Notes under the pieces: generated by a model
Database searches by the model: none
Seen by the model: only the letters and a program-made list of their open reading frames with translations
What the model was told of the DNA's origin: nothing
Shown here: positions 8,634-17,365 of the stretch, piece by piece
Numbering within the stretch: the first letter of the stretch is position 1
How the letters are laid out: each line of letters begins with the position of its first letter
Program-made: the position numbers and the translations under genes
Assembly (NCBI RefSeq): GCF_900142295.1
Contig: NZ_FSRL01000001.1
Span: forward strand, 558,001-622,000
Source of the DNA: Vannielia litorea
Lineage (GTDB): Bacteria; Pseudomonadota; Alphaproteobacteria; Rhodobacterales; Rhodobacteraceae
Length of the DNA: 64,000 nucleotides
Direction: 5' to 3'

Positions 8634-9218
8634 TCAGTCGTCGGGGCGGCTCAGTTCGAAGACGTTCTCCACCACGGCATAGTCGCGGTAGCCCAGGCGG
8701 GAGAGCGGCTGGAAGGTGGTCACGTCGAAGCGGCCGTCCTTCAGGCAGTCGTCGCGGATATGCACGCCGGTCACCTCGCCGATGACCATGTGGTTGTCCT
8801 TGCCCTTGAGCTGGACGAGCTGGACCACCCGGCATTCGAGGTTGGCGGGCGCGTGGGCGACGCGGGGGCAGACGATGGTGTCGCACTCGGCCTTCTCGAT
8901 GCCGGCCTTCTCGAACTCGTCCACCGTGGGCAGGTGGGCGGCGGAGGTGGCGTTCATCACGTCGCGCGCGGCGGCCTCGACGATGTTCACGCAGAACACG
9001 CCGGTCTCGCGGATGTTCATCAGCGAGTCCTTGGTGCCGGTGGAGCAGAACATCACCTGCGGCGGCACATAGGCGATGGCGTTGAAGAAGGAATAGGGGG
9101 CGAGGTTGTCGTGTCCTTCGGCCCCGCGCGAGCTGATCCAGCCGATGGGCCGGGGCGAGACGATGGCGTTGAAGGGGTTGTGCGGCAGGCCGTGGCCATC
9201 TTCGGGGGTATAGAACAT
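8634..9218 (-). CDS. flavin reductase-like FMN-binding protein
   Basis: The 194-residue protein has the split-barrel flavin reductase-like fold (DIM6/NTAB family). Family hallmarks are the N-terminal PRPIGWISSRG, the NLAPYSFFNAIAYVPP strand, GVFCVNIV, and the late H-L/I-x-G-E-V stretch (HMVIGEVTGVHI). Members bind FMN and act as NAD(P)H:flavin reductases or related oxidoreductases in the cytoplasm. It is first in a two-gene minus-strand unit with the frameshifted gene 9 bases downstream. The GNAT gene at 9293 is divergent, with 74 bases between. The exact electron acceptor cannot be inferred. Confidence 0.88.
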   Translation of the reverse strand: MFYTPEDGHGLPHNPFNAIVSPRPIGWISSRGAEGHDNLAPYSFFNAIAYVPPQVMFCSTGTKDSLMNIRETGVFCVNIVEAAARDVMNATSAAHLPTVDEFEKAGIEKAECDTIVCPRVAHAPANLECRVVQLVQLKGKDNHMVIGEVTGVHIRDDCLKDGRFDVTTFQPLSRLGYRDYAVVENVFELSRPDD

Positions 9219-9292
9219 TCGGGCTCCTTGCGGCGTTTGCGGGAAGGTAGCGTGCGTGCTAGGGGGCTGCCAGTGCGGAAGGGACGGCAGGC

Positions 9293-9781
9293 GTGATCGG
9301 ATACAGGCTCAGCGAGGAGAGCGCGGAGGACCGTTGGGAGGTTGAAGCGCTCTACGACACTTGTTTTGCACCGGGCCGCGAGGCGCTCAGTTCCTACCGG
9401 CTGCGCGACGGGGTCGACCGGGTGGCGGGCCTGTGCCTGCTGGCGCGGGACGGCGAGGGAATTCTGGCCGCCGCGATCCGCTACTGGCCGGTGCGGGTGG
9501 GCGGCCATGCCGCGCTGCTGCTCGGGCCGGTCGCGGTGCACCCGACGCGGCAGGGCGAGGGCCTTGGCGCATGGCTGGTGACCGAGAGCCTGGAGCGGAG
9601 CCACGGGCTTGGCTGGGCGCGGGTGATGCTGGTGGGCGACGCGCCCTATTACGCGCGCTTCGGCTTTCGGAAGCTCGCGGGCGTGGTCATGCCGCCGCCC
9701 ACCAACCCCGAGCGCGTGCTCGGCACCGGCGACTGGGCGGGCATCGCGGGCGACGTGGAGAAATGGGACAGCGCGCCCTGA
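9293..9781 (+). CDS. GNAT-family N-acetyltransferase
   Basis: The 162-residue protein has the GNAT acetyl-CoA-binding core. The central strand LLLGPVAVHPTRQGEGLGAWLV (about 76-97) contains the Q/R-x-x-G-x-G pyrophosphate loop. A later DAPYYARFGFRKL motif is typical of the YhbS-like subgroup. The substrate is unknown; relatives acetylate small amines or protein N-termini. It starts with GTG at 9293, and no better in-frame ATG precedes the conserved N-terminus. It is transcribed divergently from the flavin reductase gene and convergently with ptsP, 39 bases apart at the stops. Confidence 0.85.
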   Translation: MIGYRLSEESAEDRWEVEALYDTCFAPGREALSSYRLRDGVDRVAGLCLLARDGEGILAAAIRYWPVRVGGHAALLLGPVAVHPTRQGEGLGAWLVTESLERSHGLGWARVMLVGDAPYYARFGFRKLAGVVMPPPTNPERVLGTGDWAGIAGDVEKWDSAP

Positions 9782-9820
9782 GGCCATGCCGGGACCGGCC
9801 GCTGCGGCTGGCGGGTGCAG

Positions 9821-12073
9821 CTATTCCGGGTCGGTGTTGTCGAGCAGCCAGGCCTCGGCGCGGGCCCGAACCGATTGCTCGCCGTCGGCACGGGCCTTCT
9901 CGATTACCTTCCTCAGATCGGACAGGTCGATCCGGCGCAGGAGCGACTTGACCGCGCCTATGGAGGCGGGGCGCATCGAGAGGGCGCGCAGCCCGATCGC
10001 CGAGAAGCAGGCGGCCTCCAGCGGGCGGCCGGCATCCTCGCCGCAGAAGCTGACCGGCGTTTCGGTGGCGTCGCAGCGCATGGCGATCCATTCGAGGAAG
10101 CTCAGGAACGACACGTTGAGGCAGTCGTAGCGGTTGCGGACCCGCTCGTTCTCGCGGTCGGCGGCGAAGAAGAACTGCTTGAGGTCGTTGCCGCCGATGG
10201 AGATGAAATCGGCCAGCTCGAAGAACTTCTGCGGCGCGTAGGCGAGCGAGGGTGTCTCCAGCATGGCGCCGACCTCGACGCTCTCGGGCAAGGTGTGGCC
10301 GAGCCTGTCTTCGCGGTCGAGCTCGCGCATCAGGTGGTCGCGCGCCTCGGTGAACTCCGACAGCTGCGCGACGAACGGAAACATGACCGAGAGCGGCCGC
10401 CCGCAGGAGGCGCGGATCAGGGCCTGGAGCTGCATCCGCATCACGCCGGCCTTGTCGAGCCCCACGCGGATCGCCCGCCAGCCCATCGCCGGGTTGGGCT
10501 CGTCCTGCCGCTTCATGTAGGGCAGCACCTTGTCGGAGCCGATGTCGAGCGTGCGGAAGGCCACCCGCTTGCCCTGCGCCGCGTCGAGCACGCGGGAGTA
10601 GAGCGCGGCCAGCTCGCCCCGGCGCGGCACCTGGTTGCGGACGAGAAACTGCAGCTCGGTGCGGAACAGGCCCACACCTTCGGCACCCGAGGAGGGCAGG
10701 GAGGGCAGGTCGGCCATCAGGCCTGCGTTCATGTGCAGCGCGACAGTGGCGCCCGACTTGTCGGTGGCGGGCAGGTCGCGGATCGAGGCGTAGCGTTCGA
10801 CGGCCTTGGCGCGCATGGCGATCTTGTCGCGGAAGGCATTGGCGACGTTGTCCTCTGGCCGCAGGTGAACGACGCCCTGGTCGCCGTCTACCAGGATCGG
10901 GTCGCCGTTGAGCGCCTCTGTGGTGATGCGGATGGCGTGGATCACCAGCGGGATCGCCAGGGCCCGCGCCACGATGGCGGCGTGGCTCCCGACCGAGCCT
11001 TCCTCGAGCACGATCGCCCGCAGCTTGCGGCCATAGGCCAGAAGCTCGCCGGGGCCGATGTTGCGGGCCACCAGCACCGGGTTGGCGGGCATCTCCGAGC
11101 CGTCGTCCTGGCCCTGGCCGGTGAGCAGGCGCAACAGGCGGTTCGACAGGTCGTCCAGGTCGTGCAGGCGCTCGCGGAGGTAGGCGTCGGGCACTTGCTC
11201 CATCCGGGCGCGGGCCGCCGATTGCTCCTTTTCCACTGCCGCTTCGGCAGAGAGGCCGCGGCCGATATCCTCTTCCATCCGCTTCAGCCAGCCCTTGGAG
11301 TTGGCGAACATCCGGTAGGCCTCGAGCACCTTGCGCTGGTCGCCCTCGGCCAGCGGCGCCGAAGACAGCATCTCGTCGACCGAGTAGCGCAGCTTGTCGA
11401 CCGCCTCGCGCAGGCGGACCACCTCGGCCTCGGCATCGTCGGCGATCGGGTTCAGCACCACCACGCGGGGCTCGTGCAGGTAGACCCGGCCTTCGGCCGC
11501 CCCCTCCTGCCCGACGCCGCCCCGAAACATCACCGGGTGGGTATGGCGCGCCTGAAGCCCGTCGGCCGAACTCTGGAACACGCCCAGCTCGGCCATCTCG
11601 GCCAGCACCATGGCGACCACCTCGAGGCCATAGACATCGTCGTCGGAATAGGCGCGGGCCTCTCGGCTTTGCACCACGAGCACGCCCAGCCGCTCGCCCA
11701 GCCGTTGGATCGGCACGCCGAGAAAGGCGGAATACCGCTCTTCCCCGGTTTCGGGCATGTAGCGGAAGCCGTGCTCGGCGGGGGCGTTGGCGGTGTTGAT
11801 CGGGGTGGTTCGCAGGGCGACGCGGCCGACGAGGCCCTCGCCCAGCCGCATCCGGGTCTGGTGGACCGACTCGGGCTTGAGGCCCTCGGTGGCGCAGAGT
11901 TCGAGCGTGTCGGCGTCGCGGAACAGGTAGATCGAGCAGACGTGGGTGCCCATCTCGGCGGCGATCAGCGTGGTGATCGCGTCCAGCCGTTCCTGCCCCT
12001 CTCCGGCCTCGGAGAGAGTTTCGCGCAGGCGCTTGAGCAAGCGCCGGCTGCCGGGTTGGTTACTGTCTGGCAT
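9821..12073 (-). CDS. ptsP: PEP-protein phosphotransferase EI-Ntr (GAF domain)
   Basis: The 750-residue protein is EI-Ntr, first enzyme of the nitrogen-type PTS. It takes phosphate from PEP and passes it to NPr. An N-terminal GAF domain spans about 20-165. The phosphohistidine domain carries GSVGSHAAIVARALAIP with His364. The TIM-barrel PEP-binding domain has LFRTELQFL, GGNDLKQFFFAADREN and a late SFCGEDAG, where the catalytic cysteine sits. Length and domain order match the family. The ATG at 12073 begins a normal N-terminus. No other PTS gene is adjacent, so regulation of nitrogen/potassium or PHB metabolism is only presumed from the family. Confidence 0.95.
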   Translation of the reverse strand: MPDSNQPGSRRLLKRLRETLSEAGEGQERLDAITTLIAAEMGTHVCSIYLFRDADTLELCATEGLKPESVHQTRMRLGEGLVGRVALRTTPINTANAPAEHGFRYMPETGEERYSAFLGVPIQRLGERLGVLVVQSREARAYSDDDVYGLEVVAMVLAEMAELGVFQSSADGLQARHTHPVMFRGGVGQEGAAEGRVYLHEPRVVVLNPIADDAEAEVVRLREAVDKLRYSVDEMLSSAPLAEGDQRKVLEAYRMFANSKGWLKRMEEDIGRGLSAEAAVEKEQSAARARMEQVPDAYLRERLHDLDDLSNRLLRLLTGQGQDDGSEMPANPVLVARNIGPGELLAYGRKLRAIVLEEGSVGSHAAIVARALAIPLVIHAIRITTEALNGDPILVDGDQGVVHLRPEDNVANAFRDKIAMRAKAVERYASIRDLPATDKSGATVALHMNAGLMADLPSLPSSGAEGVGLFRTELQFLVRNQVPRRGELAALYSRVLDAAQGKRVAFRTLDIGSDKVLPYMKRQDEPNPAMGWRAIRVGLDKAGVMRMQLQALIRASCGRPLSVMFPFVAQLSEFTEARDHLMRELDREDRLGHTLPESVEVGAMLETPSLAYAPQKFFELADFISIGGNDLKQFFFAADRENERVRNRYDCLNVSFLSFLEWIAMRCDATETPVSFCGEDAGRPLEAACFSAIGLRALSMRPASIGAVKSLLRRIDLSDLRKVIEKARADGEQSVRARAEAWLLDNTDPE

Positions 12074-12304
12074 TCTGCCCCATCGTTCACGGCCCGGCGC
12101 GCGGGCCGTTCCGGAGACCGGGTATAGACCATCGCGCCGAGGTTGCGAAACGGGTTTTGACGCGGGCGGTGTGAATTACCGGGGCGATCCGCGCGGGGCT
12201 GTACCCTGGAGCATCATGCCGCCCGGCGCATCTGTGCTGGTGCAAGAGCCGCGCCGGAGGCGGCACAGGGGCACGGGGCCGGCGCGGCGGGGGCGGGGTG
12301 CGGA

Positions 12305-13090
12305 TCAGGCCGCGGGGCTCAGCCCGTAGCGGCTGGCCGGGGTGCCGGATTGCAGCACGTCGAAGACCCTCTGGCGGGCCGCGAGCGCCTCATCGAGCCG
12401 CATCCCCTCTTCCAGCGAAGGCAGTGTGAGCACCTCCCCGGCGTCGAGCCCGGCCAGGGCGGCGGCGACCATGTTGCTGGCGGTCATGACGATCTCGGGC
12501 GGGAGTTGAGACAGGTCGACCCCCGCGACCTCGTAGATCTCGCTCTCGACCGCCGCGGGCAGAACCGCCTGCACCCGGACGTTGCTTCCCTCGGCCTCTG
12601 CGGCCATGCCCTCTGACAGCATCATCACGAAGGCCTTGGTTGCGGAGTAGAGCACGGTGCCGGGGTAGACGCCCATGGCGACGGCGGAGCTGATGTTGAT
12701 GATCGAGCCTCGTCCGGCGCTCCGGAATGCTGCAAACGCGGCCCGTGCCAGGCGCTCGACGGCGGTGACATTGAGGTGCAGCATGGTGCTGGCCTGTTCC
12801 GGTGAAAGCTGGTCATAGGCTCCGATCGCGGTGGTGCCGGCGTTGTTCACCAGCACGCCCAGTGATGGCTCATCGGCGATGAGGGTCGCGATGCGCTCAA
12901 GGTCGTCGGGGGCGGTGAGATCGGCCTGCACCACCCGCGCGTTGACGGGGAGGCTTTCGGCAAGGGCGCTCAGCCTGTTCTCGCGGCGGGCGACGAGGAT
13001 CAGGTCATAGCCGCGCCCGGCAAGCTGGCGGGCATATTCGGCCCCGATCCCGGAGGAGGCGCCGGTGATGAGAGCGGTGGGTGTGGTCAT
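12305..13090 (-). CDS. short-chain dehydrogenase/reductase
   Basis: A 261-residue classical SDR. The NAD(P)-binding TGASSGIG is at 9-16, NNAG at 82-85, the catalytic Ser135, and the Y148-x-x-x-K152 pair in YSATKAF. An arginine pair at 35-36 (VARRENRL) after the second strand suggests NADP(H). I chose the ATG at 13090 because AAAGGGA lies just before it; the frame is open upstream but contains operator DNA. It is divergent from a MarR-type gene and shares its promoter region with three operators, so it is probably repressed by that regulator. The substrate is unknown. Confidence 0.92.
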   Translation of the reverse strand: MTTPTALITGASSGIGAEYARQLAGRGYDLILVARRENRLSALAESLPVNARVVQADLTAPDDLERIATLIADEPSLGVLVNNAGTTAIGAYDQLSPEQASTMLHLNVTAVERLARAAFAAFRSAGRGSIINISSAVAMGVYPGTVLYSATKAFVMMLSEGMAAEAEGSNVRVQAVLPAAVESEIYEVAGVDLSQLPPEIVMTASNMVAAALAGLDAGEVLTLPSLEEGMRLDEALAARQRVFDVLQSGTPASRYGLSPAA

Positions 13091-13104
13091 CGGAGTCCCT
13101 TTCA

Positions 13105-13180
13105 TTGAGTGCTCAATTGTTGAGTGCTCAATATGTGGAGTGTGAGCCGAGATTGTCAATCCTTGAAGGCTCAACTATAT
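13105..13180. promoter_or_regulatory. divergent SDR/MarR promoters with three TTGA-N4-TCAA operators
   Basis: Two identical palindromes TTGAGTGCTCAA stand at 13105-13116 and 13120-13131, and a variant TTGAAGGCTCAA at 13163-13174. The SDR promoter reads TTGACA (minus, 13159-13154) and CATATT (13135-13130), with an 18-base spacer. The MarR-gene promoter reads TTGTCA (13153-13158) and CTATAT (13175-13180), with a 16-base spacer filled almost exactly by the third operator. The two -35 boxes overlap. One regulator binding all three sites would control both directions. Confidence 0.75.
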
Positions 13181-13188
13181 GTGACGCC

Positions 13189-13689
13189 ATGGCACGCACT
13201 CCCGAACCCACGCGCGATACAGCGGCGGATGAATGCCTCTCCACCGCGCTGCGACAGGCGACACGTCGGCTTGGGGCTGTATATGACGCGGCGATGGCGC
13301 CGCTTGGGGTGAACGGCACCCAGGCGCGGTTGTTGTGGAAGATCGGCGCGTTGCAGGAGGAGGGCGGCGCTCCGCTGAAGCGGGTCGCGGAGGAAATGGG
13401 CTATCAGGTATCGGCCCTGTCGCACGCGCTGAAGCCGCTTGAGCGAGACGGGCTGGTGCAGGTGACGCAAAGCCGCGCGGATCGCCGGGTGCGCCACCTG
13501 GAGCTGACCGGCAAGGGCCGCGGCATCGTTTCGCAGATCACCGATCGCTGGCTGTCGGCGAATGCACGTATCGACAGGGCGCTGGGCCGTGCGGAGGCGG
13601 AGGCCCTCATGCGGCTGGCCAGCAAGGTGGCCGGGCCGGAATTTGCCCGGGCAATGGCGCGCGGCGAAGAAGAAGAGGAAGAGGGCTGA
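13189..13689 (+). CDS. MarR-family transcriptional regulator
   Basis: A 166-residue winged-helix regulator. The recognition region LKRVAEEMGYQVSALSHALKPLERDGLV (about 62-90) is followed by the wing TQSRADRRVRHLELTGKG, the standard MarR pattern with the D-x-R-x-R wing motif. It ends in a run of glutamates. It probably binds the TTGA-N4-TCAA palindromes between itself and the SDR gene, repressing both and responding to a small ligand. The ATG at 13189 lies about 9 bases after a CTATAT -10 box, so the transcript would be leaderless or nearly so. The frame is open further upstream, but that part is promoter DNA. Confidence 0.9.
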   Translation: MARTPEPTRDTAADECLSTALRQATRRLGAVYDAAMAPLGVNGTQARLLWKIGALQEEGGAPLKRVAEEMGYQVSALSHALKPLERDGLVQVTQSRADRRVRHLELTGKGRGIVSQITDRWLSANARIDRALGRAEAEALMRLASKVAGPEFARAMARGEEEEEEG

Positions 13690-13692
13690 GGC

Positions 13693-14928
13693 TCAGGCCT
13701 TTTCCAGCTCGAAGGCGTCGTGCAGGGCTTGGACCGCCAGTTCGGTGTACTTGCGGTCGATCAGCACGGAGATCTTGATCTCGGAGGTGGCGATGACCTT
13801 GATGTTGATGCCCTCGTCGGAGAGGGTCTTGAACATCTTGGCGGCGACACCGGACTGCGAGCGCATGCCGATGCCCACCACGGAGATCTTGGCGACGTCG
13901 GTATCGGCGACGATCTCGCGGAAGTTCAGGCCGCCCTTCTCCTTCACGTCGTTCAGCGCCTTCTCGGCGCGGGCGACCTGGTTGATCGGGCAGGAGAAGG
14001 TCATGTCGGTGCGACCTTCCTCGGAGATGTTCTGCACGATCATGTCGACGTTCACGCCGGCCTCGGAGAGCGGGCCGAAGATCGCCGCCGCGATGCCGGG
14101 CCGGTCGGCCACGGAGATCAGGGTCATCTTGGCTTCTTCGCGGCTTGCGGCCACGCCGTTCACGGCTTTGCTTTCCACGATATCCTCCTCGGCACAGATC
14201 AGCGTGCCCGCTTCATCGGATTGTTCTTCGAAACTCGACAGCACCCGCAGGCGCACGTTGTAGCGCATGGCCAGCTCGACGGAGCGGGTTTGCAGCACCT
14301 TGGCGCCCAGCGAGGCGAGCTCCAGCATTTCCTCGAAGGCCACCTTCTCGAGCTTGCGGGCCTTGGAGGTGATGCGGGGGTCGGTGGTGTAGACGCCGTC
14401 GACATCGGTGTAGATGTCGCAGCGCTCGGCCTCGAAGGCGGCGGCGAAGGCCACGGCGGTGGTGTCGGAGCCGCCCCGGCCCAGGGTGGTGATGCGGCCA
14501 TCCGGGCCGATGCCCTGGAAGCCTGCGACCACGGCCACCTTCATGCCCTCGGCGAACTTGGCCATGATGTTCTCGGTCGGGATCTCGACGATCCGGGCGG
14601 CGGCATGGGCGTTGGTGGTGCGCAGCGGCACCTGCCAGCCCTGCCAGCTGCGGGCGGGCACGTCCATTTCCTGCAAGGTCAGTGCCATCAGGCCGGCCGT
14701 CACCTGCTCGCCGGAGCTCACAACCGCGTCATACTCGCGGGCATCGTAGAGCTGCGAGGTTTCCTCGACATAGCCCACGAGCTTGTTGGTTTCGCCCGAC
14801 ATGGCCGAAACGATGACGATGACGTCATAGCCATTGGCGACCTCGCGGCCCACGCGCTTTGCGGCGCGGCGGATGCGGTCGGTGTTGGCGACGGAGGTGC
14901 CGCCGAATTTCATCACCAGAAGGGGCAT
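13693..14928 (-). CDS. lysC: aspartate kinase
   Basis: The 411-residue enzyme phosphorylates aspartate, the first step to lysine, threonine and methionine. The N-terminus VMKFGGTSVAN is the family signature (ATP/aspartate site). The middle has TTLGRGGSDTTAVA, and two ACT-type regulatory domains follow from about 265 onward (MTLISVADRPGIAA and ISVVGIGMRSQSGVAAKMF). The length is typical of the alphaproteobacterial monofunctional enzyme with feedback control by lysine and threonine. The stop is 3 bases from that of the convergent MarR gene. No other lysine-pathway gene is next to it. Confidence 0.96.
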   Translation of the reverse strand: MPLLVMKFGGTSVANTDRIRRAAKRVGREVANGYDVIVIVSAMSGETNKLVGYVEETSQLYDAREYDAVVSSGEQVTAGLMALTLQEMDVPARSWQGWQVPLRTTNAHAAARIVEIPTENIMAKFAEGMKVAVVAGFQGIGPDGRITTLGRGGSDTTAVAFAAAFEAERCDIYTDVDGVYTTDPRITSKARKLEKVAFEEMLELASLGAKVLQTRSVELAMRYNVRLRVLSSFEEQSDEAGTLICAEEDIVESKAVNGVAASREEAKMTLISVADRPGIAAAIFGPLSEAGVNVDMIVQNISEEGRTDMTFSCPINQVARAEKALNDVKEKGGLNFREIVADTDVAKISVVGIGMRSQSGVAAKMFKTLSDEGINIKVIATSEIKISVLIDRKYTELAVQALHDAFELEKA

Positions 14929-15074
14929 TGGCGCAGTCTCTTACAGTTCCGGCGCGGGATAGGTGACGGCGGGGAAAAGCGCAAGAGTGCTGTCTCTGTC
15001 GCGGCATGATCCATGTCAAGGCACGAGCGGCCTGCGGCGCGCAGTCTGGGAACGCAAAAAAACAGGAGTGACCC

Positions 15075-15320
15075 ATGTCGCAGAACACCCCTCATGAACT
15101 GGCTCAAGAGTTTCCGGGGCGCGAGGCCGAGATTTCGGCGCTGAAGCAAGGGGATGCGCATTTTGCCCGGATGGTGGACCGCTACCACGAGCTGAACCGC
15201 GCCATCCACCGCGCAGAGACCAACGTGGAGCCGACCGACGACCTGCACATGGTCGAGTTGCGCAAGGAGCGGATGTACCTGAAGGACCAGGTGGCCGCCG
15301 CGCTGAACGTGAAGGCCTGA
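15075..15320 (+). CDS. YdcH-family (DUF465) small protein
   Basis: An 81-residue charged, helical protein. The pattern EAEISALKQGDAHFARMVDRYHELNRAIHR followed by LRKERMYLKDQ is that of the YdcH/DUF465 family, small cytoplasmic proteins of unknown function abundant in proteobacteria. The ATG at 15075 follows an AACAGGAGT ribosome site. It is divergent from lysC and convergent with the alginate lyase gene, with a GC-rich hairpin between the stops. Confidence 0.88.
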   Translation: MSQNTPHELAQEFPGREAEISALKQGDAHFARMVDRYHELNRAIHRAETNVEPTDDLHMVELRKERMYLKDQVAAALNVKA

Positions 15321-15338
15321 GCGCGGAAAGGCCGAGCG

Positions 15339-15361
15339 CCCCGGCGCTGGTGGCGCCGGGG
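15339..15361. terminator. GC-rich hairpin between convergent genes
   Basis: A 9-bp perfect stem CCCCGGCGC/GCGCCGGGG with loop TGGTG lies between the stops of the YdcH gene and the convergent lyase gene. No T-run follows on either strand, so intrinsic termination is uncertain. Confidence 0.4.
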
Positions 15362-15389
15362 TCTGCTCCTGCGGGCGGGCGGGGGCGGC

Positions 15390-17267
15390 TCAGTGCCGGG
15401 CCTCCAGTGCGAAGAACGTGACCTGATCGAAGTCGCGCTCGGGCCAGGGAGAGCTGTTGTTCTGCGAGTAGGCCCCGGCCTTGAAGTACATGAACTCCTC
15501 GGCGATGGAGTAGTCGCTGTCTGACATGTCGAGCGGGGGCGCGCTGACCGTGGTGCCATCATCGCGGGTGATGGAGACATCGAGGATCGGGTGCACGGTG
15601 CCGTCCACCTCCTTGCCCGAGACGCGGATCTCGTAGGAGAACCGCTCGTCGAGCGCGATGCCGTCGGCGGGGTTCTCGGCGAAGTCGCTGCGGTCTCCGA
15701 TGAGCGGCACGTAGATGTCGTCGCGGCCTTCGCGCTCGTGGATATAGTAGACCGACCCGTATTTGTTGGTGGGCAGCTTGCGGTAGTAGAGCCGGATCGG
15801 TTCGCCGTCCTTGGCGTGGATCTGGCCGATGATGACACGGCCCACGCGCGAACCCTCGCCCATGCGGGTGACCTGGTTGACGGCGAGCGTGGCCGTCATG
15901 GTGCCGTCAACGCCGCCGGCCGCGGCCTGTGCCTCGGGCGGGGCGGATGAGAGGACCCAGTTGTTGGCCGTCGGCGTGCCGTCCTCGTTGCGGGTGGCGA
16001 TGCTCTCGTCGCCGCCGCGCAGCATCTCGCGCAGTTCGGCGCGGGAGTAGCTGGAGTTTTGCGTGGTGGCGCCGGTGCCGACGACACGGAAGACCATGCC
16101 GCCGGTCACCGGATCGGTGTAGAAATAACGCTCGTCGGACCAGCCATTGGCCAGGAGCGTTTCGGAGATCTCATCGGCGCGGCCATCGCCGTCTTCATCG
16201 ACGGGGAGGGTGATCTTCCAGTTGGTGAGGTCGAAGTTGGCGGCGGGCGGCTTGCCGGTGGCGAGGCCATAGGCGCTGATGCCGGCCACCTCGGCGGCGT
16301 CGGAGCCGTCGCCGGTCGGGGCGATCTCGCCCATGCCGCAGCCCCACGGCTGGATCTCGAGCACGCTGTTCCACTCGTTGGAGGCATTTCCCAGGCCGAT
16401 CAGCTTGATGTGGCGGGCCACGCGATCATCGAAGTCGAACCGCTCGATGGCGGTGGTGGTGCCGCTGGAGGCGGTGCGCCCCATCAGCGGGGTGAAATCG
16501 GTGCCGTTGACGGAGGTTTCGAGGGCAAAGAAGTTTTGCCGCTCGTTGCCCTTGTAGAAGGCGATGCCGATTTCCTTGAGGGTTTGCGGCATGCCCATGT
16601 CGATCACCAGTTCCTTGCCCTCGAGCTTGGACGACCAGCGCGACTCGGGCTGAAAGGACCCGTCGATGGTGAGCTCGGGGCCGTGGCCGTCGTGGGTGCC
16701 GTCATCGCGGGCAGAGGAGACCCCGAGCTGGCTCATGCGCTCGCATGCACCGGGGATGGTGGCGTAGGTGACGGGGCCGGCGGCGGCCTGCTCGGCGGCG
16801 TCGAGCGCCGGGCCGGAGAGGGCGGTGATCTCGAAGTCGTCGAAGCGGCCCTCGCTGCCGTTGTGGCTGCCGAAGATCGTGGCCTCGGTGGCGTCGCCCG
16901 ACGAGAACGGCACCTCGAGGGTGATCCAGTCTTCGGTTTCGGAGCCGGAGGCGGCGGTGAAATCCTGTGCGCCCAGCGTGATGCCGATGCTCCCCGGCCC
17001 CTTCACGGCGGCCCGAAGCATGTAGTCGCTGCCCGGCGCCAGGGTGATCTGCTGTTCGAACCGGCCGGTGGCCTTGCTGATCTTGGCGGATTTCTCGCCG
17101 GTCCGGGCGTGGCCGGAGATGGAGGTGGCGTCCTTGTCGGGATCGACATCCTGCCAGCCGCTCCAGCCGTGCTCGAAGGATGGGTTGGTGATGAGGTCCT
17201 GCGCGGTGGCTGCGGGCGCAGCGGCGCAGAGGGCCAGAACAACGGCGGGTGTAGGACCGAATCGCAT
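15390..17267 (-). CDS. secreted multi-domain PL7 alginate lyase
   Basis: The 625-residue exported protein starts with a signal peptide ending near PAATAQ (about 23). A carbohydrate-binding-type beta domain covers about 24-155 (NPSFEHGWSGWQD), and an F5/8 type C (discoidin-like) domain about 185-310. A polysaccharide lyase family 7 catalytic domain occupies about 343-625. The three PL7 signatures are present: SRAELRE (408-414, the R-x-E-L-R block), QIH (482-484, catalytic His) and YFKAGAYSQ (594-602, catalytic Tyr). Known PL7 enzymes cleave alginate by beta-elimination; QIH is often linked to polyguluronate or mixed activity. ATG 17267 has GGAGGAGA before it. A UxuR-like operator lies upstream. 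Confidence 0.93.
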   Translation of the reverse strand: MRFGPTPAVVLALCAAAPAATAQDLITNPSFEHGWSGWQDVDPDKDATSISGHARTGEKSAKISKATGRFEQQITLAPGSDYMLRAAVKGPGSIGITLGAQDFTAASGSETEDWITLEVPFSSGDATEATIFGSHNGSEGRFDDFEITALSGPALDAAEQAAAGPVTYATIPGACERMSQLGVSSARDDGTHDGHGPELTIDGSFQPESRWSSKLEGKELVIDMGMPQTLKEIGIAFYKGNERQNFFALETSVNGTDFTPLMGRTASSGTTTAIERFDFDDRVARHIKLIGLGNASNEWNSVLEIQPWGCGMGEIAPTGDGSDAAEVAGISAYGLATGKPPAANFDLTNWKITLPVDEDGDGRADEISETLLANGWSDERYFYTDPVTGGMVFRVVGTGATTQNSSYSRAELREMLRGGDESIATRNEDGTPTANNWVLSSAPPEAQAAAGGVDGTMTATLAVNQVTRMGEGSRVGRVIIGQIHAKDGEPIRLYYRKLPTNKYGSVYYIHEREGRDDIYVPLIGDRSDFAENPADGIALDERFSYEIRVSGKEVDGTVHPILDVSITRDDGTTVSAPPLDMSDSDYSIAEEFMYFKAGAYSQNNSSPWPERDFDQVTFFALEARH

Positions 17268-17296
17268 GCTTCTCCTCCAGGTTGCGAGTTGGTGCC

Positions 17297-17318
17297 GGTA
17301 TACCAATACTAGTATACC
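17297..17318 (-). promoter_or_regulatory. GGTATACC-type operator upstream of the alginate lyase
   Basis: GGTATACC (17297-17304) and AGTATACC (17311-17318) are two copies of a GTATAC palindrome 14 bases apart. Together they also form an inverted repeat GGTATAC-N8-GTATACC. The pattern TTGGTATACC on the minus strand resembles operators of GntR/FadR-subfamily uronate regulators (UxuR/ExuR). It lies 30 bases before the lyase ATG, the position of a repressor site. Confidence 0.6.
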
Positions 17319-17365
17319 AGACTTGCAACAGGAGATTTGGCGCCCTCCTCTCGGTCAGGCGATGT

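Noticed and set aside
9787..9807. Short GC palindromes between the GNAT and ptsP stops, as a terminator
   Set aside because: The arms are too short and imperfect (GCCGC-T-GCGGC type) and there is no T-run.
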